DNA of 64,000 nucleotides, from assembly GCA_937928545.1 (NCBI GenBank), contig CALGJQ010000021.1:29601-93600 (forward strand), in the 5' to 3' direction. Below are positions 25,961 to 34,678 of the stretch, in pieces. Under the pieces are notes generated by a model. That model searched no databases. It saw only the letters and a list, made by a program, of their open reading frames with translations, and had not been told where the DNA came from. A program made the translations under genes and the position numbers. Source of the stretch: an uncultured Verrucomicrobiales bacterium. GTDB lineage: Bacteria > Verrucomicrobiota > Verrucomicrobiia > Verrucomicrobiales > Akkermansiaceae. Position 1 is the stretch's first letter, and every line of letters begins with the position of its first letter.

Positions 25961-27055
25961 ATGGAAATTACGGGATACGGGAATCAGTGGGTTTGCGATT
26001 TAGTGCCTTATGAGCCAGGGAAACCAATTGAAGAGACGGCCCGAGAATTGGGCTTGAATCCTGATGAAATCATCAAGCTTGCGAGCAATGAGAATCCGTT
26101 GGGCCCCTCACCTAAGGCCAAAGAAGCGATGATTGCGGAAATCGAGAAGGCTCACCTTTACCCAGACGGTGGAGGTTATCGTTTGAGGACGGCCTTGGCT
26201 GAGAAGCATGGAGTGGCTTTTGAGAATATTGTTTTGGGGAATGGCTCAAATGAGATCATCGAACTCCTCTGCCATTCGTTTCTTAAACCCGGTGCAGGTC
26301 TTATTGCGGCTGAGCATGCTTTCGTGGTCTACAAGCTCATGGCGACTCTTTTTGGAGCGGACTATATTGAGGTTCCCGATCCAGGGTTTGTCCATGATCT
26401 GGATGCGATGGCAGCTGCGATCACGCCTGAGACCCGCCTTCTCTTTATTGCGAATCCTAACAACCCCACTGGGACATTAGTTGGGCAGGAGGAAATCGAC
26501 CGCTTCATGGAGAAAATTCCAGATCATGTGGTGGTGGTCTTTGATGAAGCCTACCATGAATTCCTCAAAGATGCCCCCGACGTCATTCGATACGTGCAAA
26601 GCGGAAGAAACGTCTGCGTCATGCGAACTTTCTCAAAAGCTCAGGGTCTCTCTGCGTTGCGGATTGGTTATGGGATCACTTCGCCGGAGCTTGCGGGATT
26701 GTTGAATCGATCACGCCAGCCCTTCAATGCGAATGCCATTGCGCAGGCAGGTGCTCTCGCGGCGATTCAAGACGAGGAACATATTCGTGACACAGTTGAA
26801 AATAATGCGAAGGGCCTTCGCTATTTTGAAGAGGCATTTACGGACCGCGGATGGGAGTTTGTCCCGAGTCACGCTAACTTTGTGATGGTGAAGGTAGGAG
26901 ATGGTGATGCGGTTTTTGCGAAGCTTTTGAAGAAAGGGATCATCGTAAGAGCGATGCGGGGCTACAAGCTGCCCGAGTGGGTGAGAATCTCGATTGGAAC
27001 GCCTTCTCAGAATCAGCGTTGCCTCCAAGAATTGGACAAAGTTCTCGCTAGTTGA
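25961..27055 (+). CDS. hisC: Histidinol-phosphate aminotransferase
   Basis: 364 residues of the class I/II PLP aminotransferase fold. Seen: the N-terminal IKLASNENPLGPSPKA, YPDGGGYRLR, NPNNPTGTLV, VVFDEAYHEF and the PLP lysine in TFSKAQGLSALRIGYG; WVRISIGTP ends the domain. This set is diagnostic of HisC, which converts imidazole-acetol phosphate to histidinol phosphate with glutamate; some members also serve in aromatic amino acid synthesis. It is not in a his operon here: the neighbours are ubiE and a zinc-ribbon protein. Confidence 0.92.
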   Translation: MEITGYGNQWVCDLVPYEPGKPIEETARELGLNPDEIIKLASNENPLGPSPKAKEAMIAEIEKAHLYPDGGGYRLRTALAEKHGVAFENIVLGNGSNEIIELLCHSFLKPGAGLIAAEHAFVVYKLMATLFGADYIEVPDPGFVHDLDAMAAAITPETRLLFIANPNNPTGTLVGQEEIDRFMEKIPDHVVVVFDEAYHEFLKDAPDVIRYVQSGRNVCVMRTFSKAQGLSALRIGYGITSPELAGLLNRSRQPFNANAIAQAGALAAIQDEEHIRDTVENNAKGLRYFEEAFTDRGWEFVPSHANFVMVKVGDGDAVFAKLLKKGIIVRAMRGYKLPEWVRISIGTPSQNQRCLQELDKVLAS

Positions 27056-27089
27056 CTTTAAAGTATAATTTCTCTCTACTTACCGCGCC

Positions 27090-28313
27090 ATGGAAATCCC
27101 CCCAGGACAGAAGAAATTTGAATGTGAACATTGTCATGCACCGATTTTTGTTCCGATCGATCTCCCCGCAACCTCAGCTCCTTGCCCGATCTGTCAGGCG
27201 ATCACCACCTCACCTGCACTGGAGGCAGCTCCAATTCAGGCTGAGCCACAAGCCGTTGAGAGAGTGGAAGTTGCGCCGATCAAAGATGATCGTCCATCTG
27301 AATACGAAGGAGATGTCGATTCTGATCGGAAGAAGGGTGGCTCTGGACTTCTGTGGGGACTCGCGGGATTGACGTTTTTGGCCCTTCTGCTTGGCGGTCT
27401 TTTTCTATTTAAGAAATTTCGGGTGCAAGATCCTGAGCCTGTCACACCTGTTGTAGCCTCGGATCAAAAAGATATTGAGCTAGCAGATCTTGTTGTTTCC
27501 TCCGGAGTTGAAAAAGAAGCCCTTACGATTCTCGAAAAGTTTTTTTCAGCCACCACCGTTGAGGAAAAGGCCCAATACGTCATTGGGAAGGAAAAGACGA
27601 TTTCTGATATGAGGGTCATTTACCAAGGTGACACGATTGAAAAAGATGACCTGAAGGCCGACTTTTTCTCTGAGTGGGAAATGGATAGTGTTGATACAGA
27701 AAGGGGAATTTACCTTCTTGAGTTCGAGCTCCCTAAACAATTTAGATTGGGTCAACTCTTTGGTCCAATAGCTGATCTGGAGACGCGCTTGAGTCTTGAA
27801 GCGCCAGACATGCAAACTCGCTCAAAGTCATTGCGCGAGAATTTTGAAATGGAGGCAGTGCGCGCGATGGTCTTCCTGAAAAAAATCGACGATGAGCTTC
27901 TTATCGATTGGCACACTTACGTTCAGACAAAGAATCGCATGTTCAGGAACTTCGTAAACTATCCAGTGAGTGGAAGAAAAGGAACCTTTAGGGTGATTAT
28001 AATGGAGGATGTTAGCACCGTTTACGGAGATGATACCTCGACAAGAAAATATCGTTTTGAGGATCCTGCGCACAAGAATGAGGACAGCGCGGTTATTGAA
28101 GTAGAGCGCGATTCAGACATGGGTAAAATTCTTGAAGAATTGGCCTGGACCGACATTCCTGGAAAAGCGGCGGGCGCCAAACCTCGAAAAGGAGCTACCG
28201 TCGTCTTAGAATGGAGTAAGGATCCTAGCCCAGTTCTTAGCTTGACTGAGATTTTGTGTTGGGAGTTTTTGGGAGTAGGGGGAGATCCCTCAAACCTCTC
28301 AAGTTCCAACTAG
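27090..28313 (+). CDS. Zinc-ribbon single-pass membrane protein, function unknown
   Basis: 407 residues. Two CxxC pairs near the N-terminus (C12/C15 in FECEHCHAP and C32/C35 in PCPICQA) make a small zinc ribbon. After a Pro/Glu-rich linker comes one transmembrane helix at about 86-107 (LLWGLAGLTFLALLLGGLFL). The rest (about 110-407) is a soluble domain with no family I recognise, probably on the outer face of the membrane with the ribbon in the cytoplasm. The stop is 2 bp before the mnmE start, so the two genes look co-transcribed. Confidence 0.8.
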   Translation: MEIPPGQKKFECEHCHAPIFVPIDLPATSAPCPICQAITTSPALEAAPIQAEPQAVERVEVAPIKDDRPSEYEGDVDSDRKKGGSGLLWGLAGLTFLALLLGGLFLFKKFRVQDPEPVTPVVASDQKDIELADLVVSSGVEKEALTILEKFFSATTVEEKAQYVIGKEKTISDMRVIYQGDTIEKDDLKADFFSEWEMDSVDTERGIYLLEFELPKQFRLGQLFGPIADLETRLSLEAPDMQTRSKSLRENFEMEAVRAMVFLKKIDDELLIDWHTYVQTKNRMFRNFVNYPVSGRKGTFRVIIMEDVSTVYGDDTSTRKYRFEDPAHKNEDSAVIEVERDSDMGKILEELAWTDIPGKAAGAKPRKGATVVLEWSKDPSPVLSLTEILCWEFLGVGGDPSNLSSSN

Positions 28314-28315
28314 AG

Positions 28316-29644
28316 ATGCTGAAAACGATTGCGGCGATTGCTACTCCGGTTGGGACGGGGGCAATTTCTTTGATCCGAATCTCAGGTCCCAATGCTCTAA
28401 AAATTGCTCAAGAGGCTCAGGCCAAGGGGGAGATTCCTTCTAACCGTTCGGTTGGACTTCGGAAAATTCGGGATGTTCAGGGGCGGGTCGTTGATGAAGG
28501 GGTTCTTTCCGTTTTTAAGGGTCCGAAAAGTTACACCGGCGAGGATGTCGTTGAGTTCACGGGACACGGCGGAGTTGTGGTCACTCGGAGAGTGTTAGAA
28601 CGTTTTCTTGAGCTGGGGGCCGAGCCTGCGGAACCTGGCGAGTTTACCCAGAGAGCTTTTATGAACGGGAAGCTTGATTTGACTCAAGCTGAAGCGGTGA
28701 TGGATCTCATCTCGGCGCAAACCTCTTTGGCTCTCCGCTCTGCGAATGAGCAGTTAGAAGGACGGCTCGGAAAAGTGAGTGAAGAAATTCGTGAAGCTCT
28801 TCTTGGAGCTACGGCCCATTTGGAGGCGTATATTGATTTTCCAGAAGAAGATATCGATCCAGCGGTTGGTGAAGCCCTTTGTAAAACTCTGAGGGAGCAG
28901 GAGAGAAAAATTAACGAGCTTTTGGCGACTGCCGATCAGGGAAAGATTCTGAGAGAAGGAGTTCGGACGGTGATTTATGGAAAACCCAATGTGGGAAAAT
29001 CGAGTCTCTTGAATCGCCTCTTGGGCTACCAACGGGCGATTGTCAGTTCTCGAGAAGGAACCACTCGCGATACGATTGAGGAAGTCGTGAATCTTCGAGG
29101 AATTCCTCTGAGATTGATCGATACGGCCGGAGTTCGAGATTCAGAAGATGAAATCGAGCAAGAAGGCATTGCCATGACTCGAGGTCAAGTTTCCAGAGCG
29201 GATCTCATTTTGGAACTGAGAGATTTGAGTGAACCCTACGAAGACTCTACTTTGGAGCTTCCTGAGGGGGTGAAGTGTTTGGAGATTTTGAATAAATCAG
29301 ATTTGGTAGATTCGAGCTGGGAGGGGCGCGGAGGTTTGAGGATTTCATGTGAGACAAGGGAGGGGTTTCCTGAAATGGAGGGGGCGATTGCGCAATTGCT
29401 CGAACTTGATGAGGACCACTGGGGCGATCATTCGGTTGCGGTGAATTCAAGACACCAAGCTTGTCTTATGAAGTCTCGGGAAGCACTTGAACGGGCTTTG
29501 AATTCTTTGCAGGAGGGAGAAGAGCCTGAGTTAACAGCGCTAGATCTTCGGGAGGCTCTCACTGCGGTTGGAGGAATTGCAGGTGTTGTCGACACGGAAG
29601 AGATTTTGGGCGAGATTTTTGGACGTTTTTGTATCGGGAAATGA
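28316..29644 (+). CDS. mnmE: tRNA modification GTPase MnmE
   Basis: 442 residues from ATG 28316; an upstream GTG-type extension would lie inside the preceding gene. N-terminal tetrahydrofolate-binding domain (TIAAIATPVGTGAISLIRIS), helical domain, and an inserted G domain: G1 GKPNVGKSSLLN, the G2 region containing TTRDTIEE, G3 IDTAG, and NKSDLVD. It ends with the MnmE C-terminal motif FGRFCIGK, whose Cys is catalytic in the family. With MnmG it forms cmnm5 modifications at wobble U34 of tRNAs. Its stop overlaps the next small gene. Confidence 0.96.
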   Translation: MLKTIAAIATPVGTGAISLIRISGPNALKIAQEAQAKGEIPSNRSVGLRKIRDVQGRVVDEGVLSVFKGPKSYTGEDVVEFTGHGGVVVTRRVLERFLELGAEPAEPGEFTQRAFMNGKLDLTQAEAVMDLISAQTSLALRSANEQLEGRLGKVSEEIREALLGATAHLEAYIDFPEEDIDPAVGEALCKTLREQERKINELLATADQGKILREGVRTVIYGKPNVGKSSLLNRLLGYQRAIVSSREGTTRDTIEEVVNLRGIPLRLIDTAGVRDSEDEIEQEGIAMTRGQVSRADLILELRDLSEPYEDSTLELPEGVKCLEILNKSDLVDSSWEGRGGLRISCETREGFPEMEGAIAQLLELDEDHWGDHSVAVNSRHQACLMKSREALERALNSLQEGEEPELTALDLREALTAVGGIAGVVDTEEILGEIFGRFCIGK

Positions 29645-29868
29645 AATCACGTAAATATTCTTTAGACTGGATCTTAATTGCCACGGCTGCGATCGCCTTC
29701 CTTTTTGGAAAGTTTATTTCGCCGCGATACGAAAATATGCTGCTACAGTCAGGAGCTGCGGATGAGGTGACTCCGATTTCCAAATACTGCCTTGTGATCA
29801 GCGGAGTGCTGATTCTTTGTCTGCTTGGTCGCTGGATTTATCGTTGGAAAAAGCGGAGGCAAAAATAG
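29641..29868 (+). CDS. Small two-helix membrane protein
   Basis: 75 residues from ATG 29641, whose ATGA overlaps the mnmE stop. Two hydrophobic helices (LDWILIATAAIAFLFGKFI and YCLVISGVLILCLLGRWIY) and a basic tail (RWKKRRQK), so N- and C-termini are probably cytoplasmic. No known family; its reality rests on tight coupling to mnmE and sound membrane topology. Confidence 0.6.
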   Translation: MKSRKYSLDWILIATAAIAFLFGKFISPRYENMLLQSGAADEVTPISKYCLVISGVLILCLLGRWIYRWKKRRQK

Positions 29869-29988
29869 AACGCCGGTGAGATCTTCCGCAAACATTTGAA
29901 AGCGATCGCTTCGCTCTGAAGTGAGTATGATCAATCTCTTGCTTGAATCCTTGATCCTGAGTCAAAAACAGCGAATCTTAGGTAATCC

Positions 29989-32601
29989 ATGATGATAAAA
30001 AGACTCACCCTCCTTTTTACCTGCATCCTTAGCGACTTCGCTTCGGCTCAAAACGAGGCTCAAAAGTACGATGAATGGAAGAGCTTGCTCGGTTCGGGCA
30101 GTTTTGCGGAGAGGGAAACGATCACCAAAGAAATTTGGGGAGAGGGGAGAAAAGCTCTTACCTTCTTGGAAACTTTGATTGGGGGAGATGACCCAGAGTT
30201 GAGTGCTCGTGCGGTGAGCGTTGCCCGGAAGGTGAAACTTGGGATCACTCCGGATACCTCTGAAGAGATCATCAAATTGATCGACCAGTATTTTGAGGCT
30301 TCGGCGAAGATCAAGGTGAGCATTTTGGAAAAACTCTTGGCCGCAGAGGAATACGACATTCTTTTACGGCTTCGAGAGTTCGAAGAGAATCCAGATGTTT
30401 TGCAAAGAGTTGACACGATAATTGCAGAAATTCTTCCTCACATCGTTCGAAAGCATTTGAATGAAGATCGGCTTGATTTGGCGAAAGAGTATCTGGCTCT
30501 GAGTGATCAGTTTCCACATCTCATTCAGTATGCCCACTTGTTCAAGGTTACGGGTGGTCTGGATGCTGAGATTGAGAGATTGAGCAAAAGCAAAAATCCC
30601 AAAGATCAGGCTCGTTATCTTATTTGTCTGCGAGTGAAGGGGGATGCTCAGAAAATTCGGGAGGTGTCTGCGGAGATGGGCGAATTTGACACTGAGATCC
30701 TTGCTGCATTGACCTTGGGTGATCACGTGCCTTATCTGGAGTCCGTGTTGGAAAATAGTAATCCGACGCTGCCGAGTCGCCATTATATCAATTGGACGAT
30801 TGCGAATCATCAAGGGAATCGAGAAGCCGAGAAAAAAGCGTTTGATGCCCTCGTCTACCTCACTAATCAGAAAAGTGAGCGTGCTGGAGCGCGAACGAGT
30901 CTTTTCAGAATGGGCTATGGTGAGTTCATTCTGAAAAAACTCAATGATGATGAATTTGATGGGAAAGTGGGGTATCTTTTAAGCCATGATCGCTATGCGG
31001 AAGCCCAAGAGTTAATGGGCTTTCCAATTGGAGAAGGCTTTGATGATTGGTTAGAGGGAGTGGCCGCTCGGGCCAAGAAAGAGATCGCGAATTCAGGACC
31101 CTATTCCGAACTAGATCGACTGGCAAATGCGGTGGAATTTTTGGAAGAGCGGGGGCTTCCGGAGAAGGCCCTCAAAGGGGCTTTTCTTTTGTTTGATTTG
31201 GTCCGTTCTGTCAGTGATTTGGATACTTCTAGCTTCGCTCGTAAAATCTATTACTCAGCTCCCTTGAGTGCCTTTACTGCAATTGCCCGTGAGGTGAAGG
31301 ATCATAAGGCGAATCTTGAGGATTTTATGGAGATGCTTCCTCTTCCGGCACCTGACGAAAGTCTTTGGTTGTTTTCGCGCCTTGCTGAGGTTTATCCCGA
31401 GATGGATGTTAAGGAGCGACTTTTAATCGCGATTTCATTTTCGGCTCGTCGCTTGCTTGTTCCTGCAGATCAATTCAAGGAAGCGCGCGATCGTTTCTTT
31501 GAACTCGTGCGAGAAGAGGACGACGAGGTTGCGAGTTTGATGAATCTTTTCACGCTGCTTGTTAACCGGAATCGGGAAGAAGATTTGTTGATGCTGACTC
31601 GTGCGCTTTCGAAGGCCGAAAGTTCGGATAATTTCATTGAGGCAATCGTGGCGGTTGATGGGGGTCGGATTAAGGAGGGCGCAGAGGCGTTCGCGAAAAT
31701 TGTCACTGATCCATCGAGTGTGGATCCAGAATTTCTCTATAAAAAGGGCCTGATTTTGAAGAAGGCAGGAATGAAAGAGGGCGAGAAGGTGGTGAAGCGA
31801 GCGCTTTTCTTGTCGTCGGGAAGCGCGCTATCTCTCCGGAGTTTTGCGATGGAACATCTGCGCCACGGTGAGATCGAGAAGGCTTACGAGTTGATGCGCC
31901 AAGCGCTTCTGCGAACTGAAAATCCAGCCGAGTCAGCTAGCTCTACAATGCGGAACGCAATCGTGGAGGAGCTAGCGGTAGAGGCCGTGACACTTGGTCG
32001 TTGGGAGAACGCTCTCGCTTACCGAGAGGTGTCTGCTCTGGATGTCAATTATCTGAGAGGGAGTGTGGAATTTGGGATTTATCCAATGCGTCTTCGTTTT
32101 CAAATTTTGATCGCCCGCGGTGCAATCGCGATGGAGAAAGGCGATGTTGTGGGGGCTGTGAAGGCCTTTTCTAGGGCCCATGAGATTCTTCCGAATGATG
32201 GCTATCTCGCCAATGACTTCTTCCCTTTGCTGAGAACTTTAGGTCTCAGCGAGCTTCACAATCAGCTTTTTGCAAAGTCGATTCGCGGATGTCGTGAGAA
32301 TGTTCAGCGGTATCCCGAAGACGATAACGCCTACAACAACTTTGCCTGGATGGCATCGCGAGCGAATCGATGTCTCGATGAGGCGGAAGAATATTTAAAA
32401 ATTGCCCTCAAAATGAATCCTGAATCGGCAGCCTATTTGGATACGATGGGGGAAATCCATTTTGCCCGAAGGGACCGTGAAGAGGCGGTGCGCTGGAGTC
32501 GGAAAAGCCTTCAAAATTCAGTTTGGGGGTCCAGCAATACGCGCTGGGAACTCCAGTATCAGAATCAGCGATTCAGACTAGAGGGATTTCCGCCTCGATA
32601 A
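29989..32601 (+). CDS. Exported TPR/HEAT-like repeat protein
   Basis: 870 residues with a likely signal peptide (MMIKRLTLLFTCILSDFASA). Almost wholly helical, with HEAT-like pairs near the N-terminus and clear TPR units towards the C-terminus, for example YNNFAWMASRANRCLDEAEE, followed by YLKIALKMNPESAAYLDTMG and IHFARRDREEAVRWSRKSL. TPR proteins act as scaffolds for protein complexes; no enzymatic domain is seen. It stands alone, 120 bp after the small membrane protein, and is followed by a strong terminator shared with the RNA gene on the other strand. Partner unknown. Confidence 0.85.
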   Translation: MMIKRLTLLFTCILSDFASAQNEAQKYDEWKSLLGSGSFAERETITKEIWGEGRKALTFLETLIGGDDPELSARAVSVARKVKLGITPDTSEEIIKLIDQYFEASAKIKVSILEKLLAAEEYDILLRLREFEENPDVLQRVDTIIAEILPHIVRKHLNEDRLDLAKEYLALSDQFPHLIQYAHLFKVTGGLDAEIERLSKSKNPKDQARYLICLRVKGDAQKIREVSAEMGEFDTEILAALTLGDHVPYLESVLENSNPTLPSRHYINWTIANHQGNREAEKKAFDALVYLTNQKSERAGARTSLFRMGYGEFILKKLNDDEFDGKVGYLLSHDRYAEAQELMGFPIGEGFDDWLEGVAARAKKEIANSGPYSELDRLANAVEFLEERGLPEKALKGAFLLFDLVRSVSDLDTSSFARKIYYSAPLSAFTAIAREVKDHKANLEDFMEMLPLPAPDESLWLFSRLAEVYPEMDVKERLLIAISFSARRLLVPADQFKEARDRFFELVREEDDEVASLMNLFTLLVNRNREEDLLMLTRALSKAESSDNFIEAIVAVDGGRIKEGAEAFAKIVTDPSSVDPEFLYKKGLILKKAGMKEGEKVVKRALFLSSGSALSLRSFAMEHLRHGEIEKAYELMRQALLRTENPAESASSTMRNAIVEELAVEAVTLGRWENALAYREVSALDVNYLRGSVEFGIYPMRLRFQILIARGAIAMEKGDVVGAVKAFSRAHEILPNDGYLANDFFPLLRTLGLSELHNQLFAKSIRGCRENVQRYPEDDNAYNNFAWMASRANRCLDEAEEYLKIALKMNPESAAYLDTMGEIHFARRDREEAVRWSRKSLQNSVWGSSNTRWELQYQNQRFRLEGFPPR

Positions 32602-32609
32602 GGGGGTAA

Positions 32610-32820
32610 AGAAAAACCCGCTCTTAGAAAAAAGAGCGGGCTTTAGTTATCTGCCTCACCGTCCGAGGCACATGAGCCGCTCTCCCGAAGGTCGAGGTTG
32701 GGGGTATCCATTGACCCTTTGTCTTCCAGTGAAGGCGTGACATTGAGTCTCCGGGGCAACCCCCATTAATAATAATATCGGGTCGGCCAATTAACCACAT
32801 CTGGCGCATGAGGCAGATGA
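32610..32820 (-). ncRNA. ssrS: 6S-like structured RNA
   Basis: About 200 nt between a promoter-like sequence and an intrinsic terminator on the - strand. The two ends pair in a perfect 10-bp closing stem, ATCTGCCTCA (32809-32818) with TGAGGCAGAT (32649-32658). A second long arm is closed by GGGGGU/ACCCCC and contains GACUC/GGGUC, UGUC/GACA and a CCUUC-ACUG-GAAG apical hairpin. Between the two arms lies a large asymmetric opening with an A/U-rich 5' side (gatattattattaat). Closing stem, large central bubble, terminal arm and ~190-nt size are the design of 6S RNA, the sigma70-polymerase regulator. No conserved 6S sequence was matched, so another structured RNA remains possible. Confidence 0.55.
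32617..32640. terminator. Bidirectional intrinsic terminator
   Basis: Perfect 9-bp stem CCCGCTCTT/AAGAGCGGG with a six-base loop. It has a short U-rich tail in the + direction (CTTTAG) and a better one in the - direction (TTTTTCTTT). It ends the TPR gene and the - strand RNA. Confidence 0.85.
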
Positions 32821-32823
32821 AGA

Positions 32824-32852
32824 ATCCTAGTCTGGGAGAGGGACTTTCGCAA
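32824..32852 (-). promoter_or_regulatory. Sigma70-like promoter of the 6S-like RNA
   Basis: On the - strand TTGCGA (32847-32852) and TAGGAT (32824-32829) are separated by exactly 17 bp. The expected start about seven bases downstream falls at the 5' edge of the RNA's closing stem, which agrees with the folding. Confidence 0.45.
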
Positions 32853-32948
32853 TGTAAATTCAATCCTTTGATTAAAAGTCTGAAATTCTCAATATTCCTG
32901 CAGACAGATCTTCCCTCGCCGTTCGTTTTATCAATACTCACGTAGCCC

Positions 32949-34658
32949 ATGACCGAGATTCTTATTAAGCCAGCCCGCGAAACCGGATGTACCGATCTTG
33001 CTGCTCTCCAAGAAACGGTGGAGGAGGCTAGCCAACGTCAGGGTTCACCGGTCGACGATATTTTGGATAGTGGTTTGGTTGATGAAGAACCCTACATGCA
33101 GGAGCTGTCGAGCGGATTGAACATGGAGTGGCTTGCTGAGATCCCAGTGGTCGAGAAGCCTTTGCCGCTGCGCGCAGCATGTGGTCCACAGATCGCGTTG
33201 AAACATCGAGTTCTGCCGATGGAGATCGAAGGAGAAGGCGAAAACACGAGACTCCACATGGTCACTTATGATCCGCTCAATCTCATGGCTCGCCAAGCCG
33301 CGGCTCAAGCGATTGAGATGCCTCTTATTTGGCACATGGCTTCGCGACGCCGCGTTCATGAATCGCTTCGCAAGCTCTACGGAGTAGGTGCTGATACCTT
33401 TGAGCAACTTCTCGAAGGCCGCGATCTTGACTTAGATAATCTCGATAAGGATGAAGCGAACGTCATTGACGAGATTGAAGATGAAGAGGCTAGTGTGGTG
33501 AAATTTGTGAACCAGATTATCCGCGAATCGCTTGATCAAAAAGCGACCGATATTCATGTCGAGCCTCTCGCTGATAATCTTCGAATTCGCTATCGGATTG
33601 ATGGTGGGCTTGTCGATATTGCGGTGCCCGATCAGATCAAAGCTTTGCAAGCCTCGGTGATCGCTCGCCTTAAGATTATGTCGAAGCTGGACATTGCGGA
33701 GCGCCGCTTGCCTCAGGACGGTCGTATTAACCTTCAATTTGAAGGGACATCAATTGACGTTCGTGTTGCCACGGTTCCCACGGTGGAAGGCGAGTCCGTG
33801 AGTCTTCGTCTTTTGAACCAAGAAAAGTTCAATGTGGAGCTTCTGGGGATGGAGGATTTTGTCCTGCAGAAAATTAACAACATTCTGAGCCTGCCCAACG
33901 GGATTATTTTGATTACCGGCCCCACAGGTTCAGGTAAGTCGACGACCCTTTATTCATTCCTGAGTGAGCTAAATACTTCTGATACTCGTATCGTGACGAT
34001 TGAGGATCCGGTGGAGAACAAGCTGGAAGGGGTGATGCAGATTGCGGTGAAGAGTGAAATTGGTCTTACCTTCGCGAGCGGGCTTCGTTCCATTCTGCGA
34101 GCAGACCCTAATATCGTCATGCTGGGAGAGATCCGAGATCTCGAAACTGCGGAAATTGCGATTCGGGCCTCGTTGACTGGTCACTTGGTGTTCTCGACTC
34201 TTCACACGAATGATGCGCTGGGTGGCATTAGCCGACTTGTTGATATGGGGGTAGAGCCGTTCTTGGTAGCGGCATCGGTCCGGGCTTTCTTGGCCCAGCG
34301 ACTTGTGCGACGCCTTTGCAATGCTTGTAAGATCCCAGTTGAAGTGACGATGGAGCAACGGCACCGACTAGGGATTGCCGATGAAATTCAAGGGCAAGCA
34401 TACGAGCCGGTTGGTTGCGATAAGTGCCGAAACACCGGCTTTTCGGGACGTCTCGCAATCTACGAGGTGATTCTGGTCGGTAACGAGATGGAAGAGCTCA
34501 TTGCGCAAGGTTCGGCTTCACCGATTTTGAAAGAGCAGGCAGTGAAGGATGGCTTTGTCCCGATGCGCGAGTATGGGTGGCACAAGGTCATGAAAGGATT
34601 CACCACGATTGAAGAGGTTGTTTCGGTAACTGCGACGGATCTTGCGGCTAATGGTTAA
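32949..34658 (+). CDS. Type II secretion/type IV pilus assembly ATPase (GspE/PilB family)
   Basis: 569 residues: an N-terminal GspE/MshEN-type domain, then the ATPase core with ATDIHVEPLADNLRIRYRID, Walker A GPTGSGKSTTLYSFL, the Asp-box region IVTIEDPVE, Walker B VMLGEIRDLETAEIA and the His box STLHTNDA. A tetracysteine zinc site is present (CNACK and CDKCRNTGFSGR), typical of GspE/PilB extension ATPases and absent from PilT. It powers pilus or pseudopilus assembly with the GspF-like protein encoded 20 bp downstream. Secretin and pilin genes are not in the window. Confidence 0.93.
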   Translation: MTEILIKPARETGCTDLAALQETVEEASQRQGSPVDDILDSGLVDEEPYMQELSSGLNMEWLAEIPVVEKPLPLRAACGPQIALKHRVLPMEIEGEGENTRLHMVTYDPLNLMARQAAAQAIEMPLIWHMASRRRVHESLRKLYGVGADTFEQLLEGRDLDLDNLDKDEANVIDEIEDEEASVVKFVNQIIRESLDQKATDIHVEPLADNLRIRYRIDGGLVDIAVPDQIKALQASVIARLKIMSKLDIAERRLPQDGRINLQFEGTSIDVRVATVPTVEGESVSLRLLNQEKFNVELLGMEDFVLQKINNILSLPNGIILITGPTGSGKSTTLYSFLSELNTSDTRIVTIEDPVENKLEGVMQIAVKSEIGLTFASGLRSILRADPNIVMLGEIRDLETAEIAIRASLTGHLVFSTLHTNDALGGISRLVDMGVEPFLVAASVRAFLAQRLVRRLCNACKIPVEVTMEQRHRLGIADEIQGQAYEPVGCDKCRNTGFSGRLAIYEVILVGNEMEELIAQGSASPILKEQAVKDGFVPMREYGWHKVMKGFTTIEEVVSVTATDLAANG

Positions 34659-34678
34659 GCGGATAATTTAGATTTCAG

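Noticed and set aside
32624..32950. 108-codon - strand frame
   Set aside because: It reads through an intrinsic terminator and a structured RNA, has no family resemblance, and overlaps the gspE start.
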